Assembly (NCBI RefSeq): GCF_001612555.1 | Contig: NZ_CP015110.1 | Coordinates: 1,984,001 to 2,048,000, forward strand | From: Acinetobacter sp. TGL-Y2 | GTDB lineage: Bacteria; Pseudomonadota; Gammaproteobacteria; Pseudomonadales; Moraxellaceae | Direction of reading: 5' to 3' | DNA length: 64,000 nucleotides | Part shown: piece after piece, positions 8,714 to 18,529 of the stretch | Numbering within the stretch: the first letter of the stretch is position 1 | Layout: the number at the start of each line of letters is the position of its first letter | Program-made: the position numbers and the translations under genes | The notes under the pieces: generated by a model | Databases searched by the model: none | What the model was told of the DNA's origin: nothing | What the model saw: the letters and a program-made list of their open reading frames with translations, nothing else

Positions 8714-9568
8714 ATGCCACAAACTACAAATCAATCCGCTAAAAAGAAACTCACTATTGTCGCAGTTGTTATTGTTGCCATCATTATTGGACTCGTCATT
8801 TGGTCACAAAAAGGCAAACAAGATCAGCAAGAAATTGTCATTGGAATTAGTCCTCCATTTGCAAAACCCTTACAAGTGGCAGTAGATGAGGCTAAAAAAG
8901 AAGGAATTAACGTCAAATTAGTAGAGTTTTCAGATTGGAATACACCAAATATCACGCTTAATCATGGCGATATTGATGCGAACTATTTTCAACATCAACC
9001 CTTTTTGGACAATGCTTTAAAAGAAACTAATTTCAAGCTAAAAGCGCTTGGCATAGGGTCAGGCACACATGTTGGATTGTATTCTAAAAAATATAAATCC
9101 GTTGATCAAGTTGTAGATGGCGCTCGCGTTGTAATCCCCAATGATCCAGTAAATCAAGGTCGAGCATTATTACTTCTACAACAATCAAAACTCATTACTT
9201 TAAAAGATGCGAATAATCACTTATCTAATCTACAAGATATTGCCAGCAATCCTAAAAATTTAAAATTCATTGAGGTGGAAGGTCCTCAGACCGCTCGTGC
9301 TGTAGACGAAGCTGATTTGGTCTTTAGTTACCCAATGTATCTGCGTTTGGCTAAAACCATAGACCCTAATGCTGCTTTAGTTCTTGATCAAATCAATAAC
9401 ACGCGTTATGCCATTTTATTTGTGGTCCGTGATGACTATGAACAAACCCACCCTGAAAAAGCTGAAAACTTGAAGAAATTTATTCAGATCTATCAAAATT
9501 CTGAAAAAGTAAAACAAGAACTGAATGCAGATATCGGTGAAAAACTATGGTTTAAAGGTTGGAAATAA
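8714..9568 (+). CDS. metQ: MetQ/NlpA-family ABC transporter substrate-binding protein
   Basis: A 284-residue NlpA-type binding protein: EIVIGISPPFAKPLQVAVDEAKKEGINVKLVEF, DWNTPNITLNHGDIDANYFQHQPFLDNALKE, SKKYKSVDQVVDGARVVIPNDPVNQGRALLLLQ. These are the signatures of methionine-binding MetQ proteins. Unlike E. coli MetQ there is no lipobox cysteine: residues about 12-30 form one hydrophobic segment with no obvious cleavage site, so the protein may stay anchored by it. It sits 24 bases after the monooxygenase gene and 11 before metN. Given the context the ligand may be another organosulfur compound. Confidence 0.88.
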   Translation: MPQTTNQSAKKKLTIVAVVIVAIIIGLVIWSQKGKQDQQEIVIGISPPFAKPLQVAVDEAKKEGINVKLVEFSDWNTPNITLNHGDIDANYFQHQPFLDNALKETNFKLKALGIGSGTHVGLYSKKYKSVDQVVDGARVVIPNDPVNQGRALLLLQQSKLITLKDANNHLSNLQDIASNPKNLKFIEVEGPQTARAVDEADLVFSYPMYLRLAKTIDPNAALVLDQINNTRYAILFVVRDDYEQTHPEKAENLKKFIQIYQNSEKVKQELNADIGEKLWFKGWK

Positions 9569-9579
9569 GGAGTAACAGT

Positions 9580-10650
9580 ATGGTTAGTTTCGGCTCACAC
9601 ATTGAATTTGCTGTTCCGCATGTCACGATTCGACATTTAAATAAGTTTTATCACGTCAATGGTCAGCAAGTACATGCACTTAAAAATATCAACCTAGATA
9701 TTCCGCAAGCCAAAATTTTAGGCATTATTGGTAAAAGTGGCGCAGGTAAATCTTCCCTCATTCGAACCCTAAATGGTCTAGAGAACATTGACCAAGGTCA
9801 TATCCAGATTCATCAGCAGTCTTTGAGTGAACTTGGGCATACTGAACTGATTCAACTTCGACAGAAAATGGGTATGATTTTTCAACATTTTAATTTAATG
9901 TCAGCCAAAACAGTCTGGGAAAATGTGGCGTTGCCGCTCAAGATTGCTCACTATAAAACGAAAGAGATCGAAACGCGTGTCAATGAAGTGCTCGCACTGG
10001 TCGGTTTAACTGACAAAGCCCAGCATTATCCGTCTCAGCTTTCAGGCGGTCAAAAGCAACGTGTAGGGATTGCGCGTGCCTTGGTCAGCAAACCTGAAAT
10101 TTTACTCTGTGACGAGGCCACTTCCGCGCTAGATCCTGAAAGCACTTCTGTGGTCTTGGCACTCCTGAAAAAAATTAATCTTGAACTGGGGATTACCATT
10201 GTACTGATTACCCATGAAATGCAAGTGATCCGTGAGATTTGTGATCAAGTGGTGGTGATTGATCAAGGCGAAATTGTAGAATCGGGTCAAGTCTGGTCGG
10301 TTTTTTCAAATCCACAGCAAGTGATTACCCAAGAGCTACTTAATCTGGAACAACTGGATTTACCCTTTAAAGTGTATAACGAGTTAAATGAACTGGTGAC
10401 GCATAGTGTAGTGAAATTAAAATATGCTACTGACACCAAATCCTCGCCTGACCTTGCCCATGTGTTAAATCAGTTTCAGCAATCCGTGTATTTATATCAA
10501 AGCCATGTAGATACCATTCAACATCATCTGGTCGGGACACTGATCCTTACCGTACCAGATCTCAACCTTGATATCGCAACACTCAAAAATAAGTTTAAAC
10601 ATCAGATTGCACATGTAGAGGTATTGGGCTATGCACGACCAACTCATTGA
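9580..10650 (+). CDS. metN: MetN-like ABC transporter ATP-binding protein
   Basis: A 356-residue ATPase with Walker A GKSGAGKSS (residues 51-59), Q-loop GMIFQHFNLMSAKTV, signature LSGGQKQR near 155, Walker B ILLCDEATSALD near 175 and the switch histidine in ITHEMQV. The C-terminal 90 residues form the NIL domain, which in MetN binds methionine and causes trans-inhibition when the pool is full. AAGGAG lies before ATG 9580, preferred over an upstream start at 9559. The end overlaps metI by 20 bases. Together with metQ and metI it forms a complete importer. Confidence 0.93.
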   Translation: MVSFGSHIEFAVPHVTIRHLNKFYHVNGQQVHALKNINLDIPQAKILGIIGKSGAGKSSLIRTLNGLENIDQGHIQIHQQSLSELGHTELIQLRQKMGMIFQHFNLMSAKTVWENVALPLKIAHYKTKEIETRVNEVLALVGLTDKAQHYPSQLSGGQKQRVGIARALVSKPEILLCDEATSALDPESTSVVLALLKKINLELGITIVLITHEMQVIREICDQVVVIDQGEIVESGQVWSVFSNPQQVITQELLNLEQLDLPFKVYNELNELVTHSVVKLKYATDTKSSPDLAHVLNQFQQSVYLYQSHVDTIQHHLVGTLILTVPDLNLDIATLKNKFKHQIAHVEVLGYARPTH

Positions 10651-11290
10651 TTTGCTGATTACAGGAACCATTGATACTTTACTGATGGTGGGCGTATCTG
10701 CTTTTTTTGCCTTATTGATAGGTTTACCGATGGCGGTGATTTTGGTCAATACTTCAGAGCACGGTATTTACCCATCGAAAAGTATTCACCAAGTGTTGGG
10801 CTGGATCGTGAATATCACCCGCTCTGTGCCCTTTTTGATTCTAATGGTGGCACTCATTCCACTCACCCGTTTTATTGTAGGAACAAGTTATGGCGTTTGG
10901 GCGGCTGTTGTGCCTTTAACCATTGCAGCGACACCTTTCTTTGCACGCATCGCAGAAGTCAGCCTGCGCGAAGTCGATCATGGCTTGATTGAAGCGGCGC
11001 AAGCCATGGGCTGTAATCGTAAGCAAATCATTTGGCATGTGCTCTTGCCTGAGGCTTTACCCGGTATTGTGGCGGGCTTTACAGTCACTCTTGTGACGAT
11101 GATTAACTCCTCTGCCATCGCCGGTGCCATTGGCGCAGGTGGTTTAGGCGATATTGCCTATCGTTATGGCTATCAGCGCTTTGACATGCAAATCATGTTG
11201 GCAGTCATTTTAGTTTTGGTGGTACTGGTTATGTTGGTTCAAGCATTGGGAGATAATTTGTCTAACCTGCTGGATAAACGTAAAATTTAA
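10631..11290 (+). CDS. metI: MetI-like ABC transporter permease
   Basis: A 219-residue inner-membrane permease with about five membrane segments and the cytoplasmic coupling (EAA) motif EAAQAMGCNRKQIIWHVLLPEALPGI near residues 118-143, and the characteristic INSSAIAGAIGAGGLGDIAYRYGYQRF stretch of MetI proteins. Its start lies inside the end of metN. It is the last gene of the sulfur locus. Confidence 0.93.
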   Translation: MHDQLIDLLITGTIDTLLMVGVSAFFALLIGLPMAVILVNTSEHGIYPSKSIHQVLGWIVNITRSVPFLILMVALIPLTRFIVGTSYGVWAAVVPLTIAATPFFARIAEVSLREVDHGLIEAAQAMGCNRKQIIWHVLLPEALPGIVAGFTVTLVTMINSSAIAGAIGAGGLGDIAYRYGYQRFDMQIMLAVILVLVVLVMLVQALGDNLSNLLDKRKI

Positions 11291-11304
11291 ACATGAATCG
11301 CGCT

Positions 11305-11340
11305 ATGAGGTTTGCATGATTTATTTGATTCAAATCTCAT
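11305..11340 (+). repeat. Inverted repeat downstream of metI
   Basis: ATGAGGTTTG (11305-11314) pairs with CAAATCTCAT (11331-11340) through ten pairs, one of them G-T, with a 16-base loop. There is no T-run, so it is a 3'-end hairpin rather than a classic terminator. Confidence 0.4.
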
Positions 11341-11534
11341 GGAGCAATTAAATATGCTTAGGCTATTTTGACCATCTCATCTGACACTCTGCTGAAATAA
11401 AAGCGATATACCTTTAGAATCGATATTATGTTTGATTAAAACCCACAGATTGTCTACTCAAACCATTGATCTCATCGCACAAGTATCATGTGCTGAAATA
11501 TTTCAAGACCCCATCACACTTTGAAAACCCGATT

Positions 11535-11569
11535 TGTGACCTGACTTTGTCACAGCTTTCATGTAAAAT
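11535..11569 (+). promoter_or_regulatory. ychF upstream inverted repeat and weak promoter
   Basis: TGTGAC (11535-11540) and GTCACA (11549-11554) form an inverted repeat with an 8-base spacer. The half-sites resemble CRP/Vfr sites, but the TGTGA-TCACA spacing is 10 rather than 6. CTGACT (11541-11546), 17 bases, TAAAAT (11564-11569) is a plausible weak promoter overlapping it, so a bound protein would block the polymerase. Confidence 0.35.
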
Positions 11570-11607
11570 CAGCGACAATTTTTAAAAAACACTTTGTGAG
11601 TCATTTC

Positions 11608-12699
11608 ATGGGTTTTAATTGCGGTATTGTCGGCTTGCCGAACGTTGGTAAATCTACACTTTTCAATGCATTGACTAAAGCTGCTATTGCTGCAGAAAAC
11701 TTCCCATTTTGTACCATTGAACCCAACACAGGTATCGTTCCTGTGCCTGACCCACGTTTAGATAAACTCACTGCCATTGTTAAACCACAACGTGTGATTC
11801 CAACCTCTATGGAATTCGTTGATATTGCAGGTTTGGTTGCGGGTGCATCGAAAGGTGAAGGCTTGGGTAACCAATTCCTTGCCAACATCCGTGAAACAGA
11901 TGCCATTGCTCACGTGGTACGTTGTTTTGAAGATGAAAACGTGATTCACGTCAATGGTCGTATTGATCCACTCGACGATATTGCAACCATTAACACTGAA
12001 CTGGCACTGGCTGACCTCGAAGCTGTGGCGAAAGCGATCACGCGTTTAAGCAAATCTGCAAAAAGCGGTGACAAAGAAGCGATTGCAGTTAAAGCAATTT
12101 TAGAAAAAATCCAGCCATTACTGGATGAAGGTAAGCCTGCTCGCGCAGCTGATCTTGATGATGATGAACGTAAATTGGTTCGTGGTTACGGTTTAATGAC
12201 TTTAAAACCAACCATGTACATTGCAAACGTGGCTGAAGACGGTTTTGAAAACAACCCACATTTAGATGCTGTGAAAAAATTAGCTGCTGAAGAAAATGCG
12301 ATTGTTGTGCCATTATGCAACCAAATCGAAGCTGAGATTTCATTGCTTGAAGATGAAGACCGTGCTGAATTCCTAGAAGCAATGGGTATGGAAGAGCCGG
12401 GTCTAAACGTCGTGATTCGCGCAGGCTATTCACTTCTTGGCTTACAAACCTATTTCACTGCAGGTGTACAAGAAGTACGTGCGTGGACTGTGAAAATCGG
12501 TGCGACTGCCCCTCAAGCGGCTGGCGTGATTCATACCGACTTTGAAAAAGGCTTTATCCGTGCTGAATGTGTGGCTTATGACGACTTCATTCAATACAAC
12601 GGTGAAGCTGGCGCGAAAGAAGCAGGTAAATGGCGTTTAGAAGGTAAAACGTATATCGTCCAAGATGGCGATGTTTTACATTTCCGTTTTAACGTCTAA
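11608..12699 (+). CDS. ychF: YchF/OLA1-family redox-regulated ATPase
   Basis: A 363-residue, full-length YchF. It begins [20 protein letters not shown] with the P-loop at residues 8-16, followed by switch-region [20 protein letters not shown], a coiled-coil insert (about 130-200) and a C-terminal TGS domain ([14 protein letters not shown]...[14 protein letters not shown]). Although Obg-like, YchF proteins prefer ATP and bind ribosomes. The start at 11608 matches E. coli YchF; a GTG at 11596 is less likely. It is monocistronic: in many bacteria it follows pth, which is absent here. Confidence 0.97.
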   Translation: MGFNCGIVGLPNVGKSTLFNALTKAAIAAENFPFCTIEPNTGIVPVPDPRLDKLTAIVKPQRVIPTSMEFVDIAGLVAGASKGEGLGNQFLANIRETDAIAHVVRCFEDENVIHVNGRIDPLDDIATINTELALADLEAVAKAITRLSKSAKSGDKEAIAVKAILEKIQPLLDEGKPARAADLDDDERKLVRGYGLMTLKPTMYIANVAEDGFENNPHLDAVKKLAAEENAIVVPLCNQIEAEISLLEDEDRAEFLEAMGMEEPGLNVVIRAGYSLLGLQTYFTAGVQEVRAWTVKIGATAPQAAGVIHTDFEKGFIRAECVAYDDFIQYNGEAGAKEAGKWRLEGKTYIVQDGDVLHFRFNV

Positions 12700-12731
12700 A
12701 AATATTTTCAAAAACATAAGTTTTGAAGCCT

Positions 12732-12760
12732 AAAAAGCCCCGATGATTCGGGGCTTTTTT
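12732..12760. terminator. Bidirectional terminator between ychF and lipoprotein gene
   Basis: AAAAAGCCCCGA (12732-12743), loop TGAT, TCGGGGCTTTTT (12748-12759): a GC-rich stem flanked by A-run and T-run. Confidence 0.92.
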
Positions 12761-12776
12761 ATACTCAAATTAGACC

Positions 12777-13259
12777 TTAGAATAAATTTTTATATTCCTT
12801 GGTATTGCCCAGTGCTGGGTTGTCTATCGCAGTTTTACACTGCGTTTTATCTCGCTCATAATTGGCTTGTCGGGTTGCTAGCTGCCCTTCATTTTCCGCG
12901 ATGGCACGTGCCCAAGAATCTATGCTGTTCAATGCTTTACGGCACAAAGCATATTTTCCTTCAGTCACCGAGTCTGTCATTTTTACATTAATACGCCAAT
13001 CTAAAATAAGCTTACGTACAGGTTCACGTACTTGAGTTGCAATCTGATCTGTCTGCGCATTATACAGCACAGGATCGACCTGATTGATCAACACCCAAGC
13101 TTGCTGCGCGTAAACCGTTGCATCATTGGTAATCTTCGGTGCAACTTTCAGTTCAATCTTTTCGTCAGTTCCGTTTGATGAATTTCCACAACCTTGTAGC
13201 CCAACTGTCATGAGTATCATACACATGCACAGCCAAGGATAATCTTTCAAAGCAAACAT
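12777..13259 (-). CDS. Predicted lipoprotein of unknown function
   Basis: About 160 residues. After the chosen start (MFALKDYPW) a hydrophobic stretch leads to the lipobox VGLQGC followed by GNSSNG, the standard layout of a lipoprotein exported by Sec and acylated at Cys. The mature part is hydrophilic, with four pairs of W/R-rich helices (QQAWVLINQVDPVL, KLILDWRINVKM, NSIDSWARAIAENEGQLATRQANYERDKTQC). I recognise no domain. The frame extends to 13316, but that would put 19 polar residues before the signal peptide, so 13259 is preferred. It stands alone and is divergent from azlC. Confidence 0.75.
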   Translation of the reverse strand: MFALKDYPWLCMCMILMTVGLQGCGNSSNGTDEKIELKVAPKITNDATVYAQQAWVLINQVDPVLYNAQTDQIATQVREPVRKLILDWRINVKMTDSVTEGKYALCRKALNSIDSWARAIAENEGQLATRQANYERDKTQCKTAIDNPALGNTKEYKNLF

Positions 13260-13357
13260 AGGATCGCCCAAACAAACAATTCGGCCTATGCTAGTAAATT
13301 CAGCTACAATACTCAATCTTGATTTCTACCTTTTATTCTTTTCGCATCAGGTGTAGC

Positions 13358-14116
13358 GTGTCAGAGCAGACAATCTCAACAATAAAACCTGCTGGTTTTT
13401 GGCAAGGCGCTAAAGACAGTCAAGCAATTATATTTACTTATCTTCCTGTTTCCTTCGCCTTTGGGGTATCTGCCACCCAGTTTGGTTTTAGCGCTTGGGA
13501 AGCTTTATTTTTATCTTGTTCGATGTATGCGGGCGCAAGTCAATTTTTAGTGGTCGCACTTTTAGGCAGTGGTACGTCGATCTGGATGACGGCGCTGACC
13601 GTTATTGCCTTAGATATCCGTCATCTGCTTTACGGGCCTGCACTTCAAAACTTAATTCAAGACAAACTCAATTTAAAGAAAACCGCGATTTGGTCATGGG
13701 GTTTGACTGACGAAGTTTTTGCCTCAGGCATGATTAAATTGACTCAGCGCCGTCAAGAATGGTCTGAATCTTGGATGCTGGGATTAAGTTTATTTAGCTG
13801 GCTATCTTGGGCACTGGGTTCGTTTCTCGGTGGAATTTTTGCAGATCAAGTCAGCAACATGCCGCAGTTTTTACAAGCGGCTTTAGACTTTTTACTTCCT
13901 GCACTTTTCTTAAGTTTCTTATTGGCTGCCTTTGAAAAGAAACATACCTTTGTGGTTGCCATTACCACGCTTGTATCTGCTGTAGCCTGCTATTTTATTG
14001 ATATTTCTGCTGCCATTTTTATTGGTATCACGTCAGGTATCCTTGCAGGCTTATTTGAGCATTATGTTTTAAAGCGTCACCATGACGCTGTGGTTGGAGA
14101 ACAACATGAATCTTGA
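13358..14116 (+). CDS. azlC: AzlC-family branched-chain amino acid exporter, large subunit
   Basis: About 250 residues with the AzlC signature AFGVSATQFGFSAWEALFLSCSMYAGASQF and about seven to eight membrane segments, including ALDIRHLLYGPAL, which is typical of the family. AzlC with AzlD exports branched-chain amino acids and their analogues. GTG 13358 is chosen because it starts MSEQTIS just after a weak AGGTG; the open frame itself runs from 13319. The stop overlaps the start of azlD by 11 bases, so the two subunits are translationally coupled. Confidence 0.88.
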   Translation: MSEQTISTIKPAGFWQGAKDSQAIIFTYLPVSFAFGVSATQFGFSAWEALFLSCSMYAGASQFLVVALLGSGTSIWMTALTVIALDIRHLLYGPALQNLIQDKLNLKKTAIWSWGLTDEVFASGMIKLTQRRQEWSESWMLGLSLFSWLSWALGSFLGGIFADQVSNMPQFLQAALDFLLPALFLSFLLAAFEKKHTFVVAITTLVSAVACYFIDISAAIFIGITSGILAGLFEHYVLKRHHDAVVGEQHES

Positions 14117-14456
14117 GATTATTCTGGTCGGAATTGTGGTGGGAATTGCTAACTTTGCATCACGCTTCGGTCCTTTTTTTGTAATTCAAAAGTTCCAACA
14201 AGGCTCACAAAAACGCGGTTCTTTATGGATCAAAATTGCACTGGGTTCAATTGGTATCGCAGCAATTAGCTCTATGCTCGTGGTGGCCACCCTTCCGCCA
14301 CTCCTCCAAACACCCAATAAAAGCTTTGCCATGTTGGTCGGTTTTGCTGTGCTAACAGGTCTATATTTCAAATTTAGGCAAATTGTCCCTGCGACTTTAA
14401 CCGCGGCCTTAAGCTATGGATTGGTTTATACCTACCTGCCTTTGTCATTTTCATGA
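14106..14456 (+). CDS. azlD: AzlD-family branched-chain amino acid exporter, small subunit
   Basis: A 116-residue hydrophobic protein with four membrane segments and the family motif NFASRFGPFFVI near the N-terminus. GGAG (14096-14099) lies 6 bases before ATG 14106, which is preferred over an upstream frame opening at 14082. It is the partner of AzlC. A weak GAATAC/GTATTC repeat follows the stop codon. Confidence 0.88.
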   Translation: MNLEIILVGIVVGIANFASRFGPFFVIQKFQQGSQKRGSLWIKIALGSIGIAAISSMLVVATLPPLLQTPNKSFAMLVGFAVLTGLYFKFRQIVPATLTAALSYGLVYTYLPLSFS

Positions 14457-14578
14457 ATACATTCATTAAGGTATTCGTTATCTAAAATAGTGTTAGACAA
14501 TATCATTATTTTATGTGAATCAAAGCTTAACAGCTGTGCTAGTTCTGATATGCTAAAAGACCAAAATATCAAGCATGG

Positions 14579-15796
14579 ATGATCAGCATGAGCGTTATTC
14601 TCGGTACTCCACTTCAATCTTCTGCATTCAAAGTTCTGCTGCTTGGATCAGGCGAATTAGGGAAAGAAGTGGTGATTTCTTTGCAGCGTTTAGGTGTCGA
14701 AGTACACGCAGCTGACCGATATAACCATGCTCCTGCTATGCAAGTGGCTCATTTTTCATATACCTTAAATATGGCAGACCCATCTGCACTCAAAGCCTTA
14801 ATTGAACAAGTTAAACCTCATCTGATCGTGCCTGAAATTGAAGCGATTGCAACACAAGTGTTAATCGAAATCGAAGAACAAAACATCGCCACGGTCATTC
14901 CTTCGGCTAAAGCCGTCAATCTAACCATGAACCGTGAAGGTATACGACGCTTGGCAGCAGAGGAATTAGGTCTTCCGACATCAGCTTATCGTTTTGCAGA
15001 CACTTTAGAGTCGTTCCGCGCGGCATGTGATGATATTGGTTATCCAAACTTTGTTAAGCCGGTGATGTCATCTTCCGGTAAAGGTCAATCTCGCGTAAAA
15101 GCGTTTGCTGAAGTCGATGCAGCTTGGAAATACGCACAAACCGGCGGTCGTGTAAATCAAGGTACTGTCATTGTGGAATCACAAATTGATTTTGACTTTG
15201 AAATTACACTGCTCACCGTCCGTGCTAAAAATTCGCAAACAGGTGAAATCGAAACGCATTTCTGCGACCCGATTGGACACCGTCAAGATGCAGGTGACTA
15301 TGTTGAAAGCTGGCAGCCTCAGCCGATGTCAGCGGCTGCACTGGATGAAGCAAAACGAATTGCCAATAAAGTCACCATTGCCCTTGGGGGTTGTGGTATT
15401 TTCGGTGTAGAACTGTTTGTCAAAGCAGATCAAGTTTGGTTTAGTGAAGTTTCACCACGACCTCATGACACGGGTTTGGTCACGCTTGCATCCCAATTTC
15501 AAAGTGAATTTGAACTACATGCGCGCGCCATTTTAGGCCTACCTGTCAACACCCAACGTCATAGCGTGGCTGCAAGCGCTGTCATTTATGCAGGTGTAGA
15601 TGATCAAAATCTTTCATTCTCTGGCTTAGATCTTGCTTTAGAAAATCCAAATACTGATTTACGACTCTTTGGAAAGCCAGAAGGTTTTAAACGTCGCCGT
15701 ATGGGCGTTGCGACGGCTCGTGCAGAAACAACCGATCAAGCACGTGAACTGGCAATCGAAGTAGCATCGAAAGTTTCTGTACATCAAAATAAATAG
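14579..15796 (+). CDS. purT: Formate-dependent phosphoribosylglycinamide formyltransferase (GART 2)
   Basis: About 405 residues of the ATP-grasp family. Key landmarks are the N-terminal [29 protein letters not shown], the ATP-grasp segment [14 protein letters not shown] (residues about 160-173), [13 protein letters not shown] and [17 protein letters not shown]. The enzyme makes formyl-GAR from GAR, formate and ATP in purine synthesis, bypassing folate. A second Met three codons in (14588) is an alternative start. It is monocistronic, 30 bases upstream of glnD. Confidence 0.96.
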   Translation: MISMSVILGTPLQSSAFKVLLLGSGELGKEVVISLQRLGVEVHAADRYNHAPAMQVAHFSYTLNMADPSALKALIEQVKPHLIVPEIEAIATQVLIEIEEQNIATVIPSAKAVNLTMNREGIRRLAAEELGLPTSAYRFADTLESFRAACDDIGYPNFVKPVMSSSGKGQSRVKAFAEVDAAWKYAQTGGRVNQGTVIVESQIDFDFEITLLTVRAKNSQTGEIETHFCDPIGHRQDAGDYVESWQPQPMSAAALDEAKRIANKVTIALGGCGIFGVELFVKADQVWFSEVSPRPHDTGLVTLASQFQSEFELHARAILGLPVNTQRHSVAASAVIYAGVDDQNLSFSGLDLALENPNTDLRLFGKPEGFKRRRMGVATARAETTDQARELAIEVASKVSVHQNK

Positions 15797-15826
15797 TATC
15801 AACACATTTGGGCGGGCAATTATTTC

Positions 15827-18493
15827 ATGATCAACACGTCTCCTTTAGATCAATATGTTTCTAATATTCATGACATTAAAGCCATTAACCAGTGGCGTAG
15901 CGATGTCGAAAATCAGTTGCAAACAGAATTTGATCAAGGAAAGCCGATTCGTGAGATTATTCTGGCACGTTCCAATCTGATCGATGAAGCCCTAATTTTC
16001 CTCTGGAAGCATGTCGAACTCGATCAGAGCAATTTGGGTTTATTTGCAGTCGGGGGTTACGGTCGCCGTGAAATGCTGCCTTATTCAGATGTGGACATCA
16101 TGATCTTGTCTGAAGATGCCTTAACGCCAGAGCAAGAGATTGCCGTTTCCAGTTTTATCTCATCGCTTTGGGATGTGGGCAATTTCAAACCTGGCGTGAG
16201 TGTGCGTACCATTCAGCACTGCTTTGATCAAGCCATGGCCGATTTAACTGTTGCTACCACGCTCATTGAAGCACGCCTCATTACGGGTAATCCGCATTTG
16301 GCCAAATGGCCGCGGCGTGTGGTGTCACAAACGTGGACAGATAAAACCTTTTTTGATGCGAAAATGGATGAACAAGCCCGACGTTATGCTCAACATAACA
16401 ATACCGAAAGCAACTTAGAACCGGATATTAAAAATGCACCCGGCGGTATTCGAGATATCAACCAAATTGGGTGGATTGCTAAACGTCATTTTCGAGTCAA
16501 TCGTATTTATGACTTGGTCCATTTGGGTTTTATTTCTGAGTTTGAACTGGGCGTTTTAGAAGAAGCTGAAAACTTTCTCTGGGAAATCCGCACTCAACTG
16601 CACCGCCTCACCAAACGCGATGAAAACCGTCTGCTGTTTGATTATCAACGTGATATTGCAACGAAATTTGGCTACCAAAAAGTGGAAGGCGAACATATCA
16701 ATTACCCGATTGAACAGTTCATGAAACGCTACTACCGTGCAGCTCAACAAGTCTCAACTTTAAATGAAATGCTGTTGGCGTATTTTAATGAGTCGGTCAT
16801 TACCCCGCGCCTGCCGAACTATGAGCGTCAAATTGAAGAAATTAATGAAAATTTCAAATTGGTCGATGGCAAACTTGCAGTTCAGCACCATAAAATTTTC
16901 TCAGAAAAACCCAGCGCGATATTAGAAATATTTTATATTTTAGCCAATCGACCTGAAATTCAAGGCATTCGCGCAAGAACCCTCCGACTGCTAACACTTG
17001 CAGCAAAACGTATTAATCAAGATTATCGCAATAATCCTGTGCATCAAGCCCTATTTATGGCGATTATTCGCTCACCTTATCGTCTGTATGAAACCATGCT
17101 GGCGATGAAACGCTATGGGGTCTTGGGTAATTATATTCCTGCATTTGGTCAGATCATGGGACTCATGCAATATGATTTATTTCATATTTACACTGTCGAT
17201 GCACATACCCTGTTATTGATTCGAAATTTAAATCGCTTTAAAGAACCTGAATTCGCCAAGGATTATCCTGTAGTCAGCTCAGTGTTTCAGCGTTTAGTGC
17301 GCCGTGATATTGTCTTCTTAGCAGCCCTGTTTCATGACATTGCCAAAGGCCGTGGTGGTGATCACAGTGAACTGGGTGCAGTGGATGCGATTGAATTTTG
17401 TACCGCCCACGGTTTTACTGAAAGAGAATGTAATCTGGTTGCATGGCTCATTCAAAACCATTTGCTGATGTCGATGACTGCACAAAAGAAAGATATTTCA
17501 GATCCAGATATCGTCAAAGCATTTGCTGAGAAACTCGGTGATATGGAGCATCTCGATTATCTGTACACACTGACCGTGGCAGATATCAATGCAACCAATC
17601 CAAGTCTTTGGAATACGTGGCGTTCATCGCTCATGCGCCAGCTTTACACTCATGCACGTGATGACATTCGTACTGGGCTTGGACGTCCTGTCGAGTATCA
17701 ACTGCTGATTGAAGACACCAAATTTGCAGCCAGTGAATTATTGGTCAACGACTTCTCTTTAGATGAAGTCGAAAAAGTCTGGCAAGAACTCGGTGATGAT
17801 TATTTCCTTAAAGAAACCGCAGATGAGGTTGCATGGCATACCCGTGTCATATTGGAACATGGTGATAATCCTGCTCCAATCGTGATGATGCGTGCGCACC
17901 GAAAGGCTGCACAAGATGCCGTGCAAATCTTTATTTATACGCAGGATCAGCCGAATCTATTTGCAACCACCGTGGCTGTGCTGGATCGGATGAATCTCGA
18001 TGTCCAAGATGCACGTATTATTACTGCCACTAAGGCCTTTAGCTTGGATACCTATGTGGTGCTCGATCGTTTTGGCACACTGCTGACTGATCCTGAGCGT
18101 GAAGCCACCGTGCAGCAAGCACTGGTACAAGCCTTAAGTGATTCAGACAAATATCCAGGCTTGATGCAGCGCCGTATTCCACGCCAATTGCGTCATTTTG
18201 ATATTGAAAATACAGTCGATATCACGCTCAATGAAGCGTTACAGCAAAATATGGTTGAAATTGCAACGCTCGATCATCCCGGCTTACTGGCGAAAATTGG
18301 CGGATTATTTATGATGCAAGGTCTTGATATTCATTCCGCCCGTATTGCCACATTAGGTGAACGCGCCGAGGATATTTTCTTTGTCACGAAAAAGAATAAT
18401 ATTCCGATGACAGACAGTGAATCCAAGGCTTTTGCTGAACGCTTAATTGCAGCCTTAGATGAAGCCTCTAATCAAGTCTGCAATACCCATTAA
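15827..18493 (+). CDS. glnD: PII uridylyltransferase / uridylyl-removing enzyme
   Basis: An 888-residue protein, the same size as E. coli GlnD. Domains in order: nucleotidyltransferase with [18 protein letters not shown] (residues about 70-88), a central helical domain, an HD hydrolase domain with [17 protein letters not shown] (about 501-517), and two ACT domains (about 700-770 and 808-880, the second with [14 protein letters not shown]) that sense glutamine. It adds UMP to PII when glutamine is low and removes it when glutamine is high, setting glutamine synthetase activity. It is followed after 36 bases by dapC, a gene pair kept in Pseudomonas. Confidence 0.97.
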   Translation: MINTSPLDQYVSNIHDIKAINQWRSDVENQLQTEFDQGKPIREIILARSNLIDEALIFLWKHVELDQSNLGLFAVGGYGRREMLPYSDVDIMILSEDALTPEQEIAVSSFISSLWDVGNFKPGVSVRTIQHCFDQAMADLTVATTLIEARLITGNPHLAKWPRRVVSQTWTDKTFFDAKMDEQARRYAQHNNTESNLEPDIKNAPGGIRDINQIGWIAKRHFRVNRIYDLVHLGFISEFELGVLEEAENFLWEIRTQLHRLTKRDENRLLFDYQRDIATKFGYQKVEGEHINYPIEQFMKRYYRAAQQVSTLNEMLLAYFNESVITPRLPNYERQIEEINENFKLVDGKLAVQHHKIFSEKPSAILEIFYILANRPEIQGIRARTLRLLTLAAKRINQDYRNNPVHQALFMAIIRSPYRLYETMLAMKRYGVLGNYIPAFGQIMGLMQYDLFHIYTVDAHTLLLIRNLNRFKEPEFAKDYPVVSSVFQRLVRRDIVFLAALFHDIAKGRGGDHSELGAVDAIEFCTAHGFTERECNLVAWLIQNHLLMSMTAQKKDISDPDIVKAFAEKLGDMEHLDYLYTLTVADINATNPSLWNTWRSSLMRQLYTHARDDIRTGLGRPVEYQLLIEDTKFAASELLVNDFSLDEVEKVWQELGDDYFLKETADEVAWHTRVILEHGDNPAPIVMMRAHRKAAQDAVQIFIYTQDQPNLFATTVAVLDRMNLDVQDARIITATKAFSLDTYVVLDRFGTLLTDPEREATVQQALVQALSDSDKYPGLMQRRIPRQLRHFDIENTVDITLNEALQQNMVEIATLDHPGLLAKIGGLFMMQGLDIHSARIATLGERAEDIFFVTKKNNIPMTDSESKAFAERLIAALDEASNQVCNTH

Positions 18494-18529
18494 TTTTATT
18501 TATTGATTTAACATCACGGTAATTGTTTC

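Larger units (their letters stand above)
11291..11607. other. Intergenic region between metI and ychF
   Basis: About 315 bases without a gene. The left end holds an imperfect inverted repeat (11305-11340) that may end the sulfur transcript; the right end holds the ychF promoter region with a TGTGAC/GTCACA inverted repeat. Confidence 0.5.
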
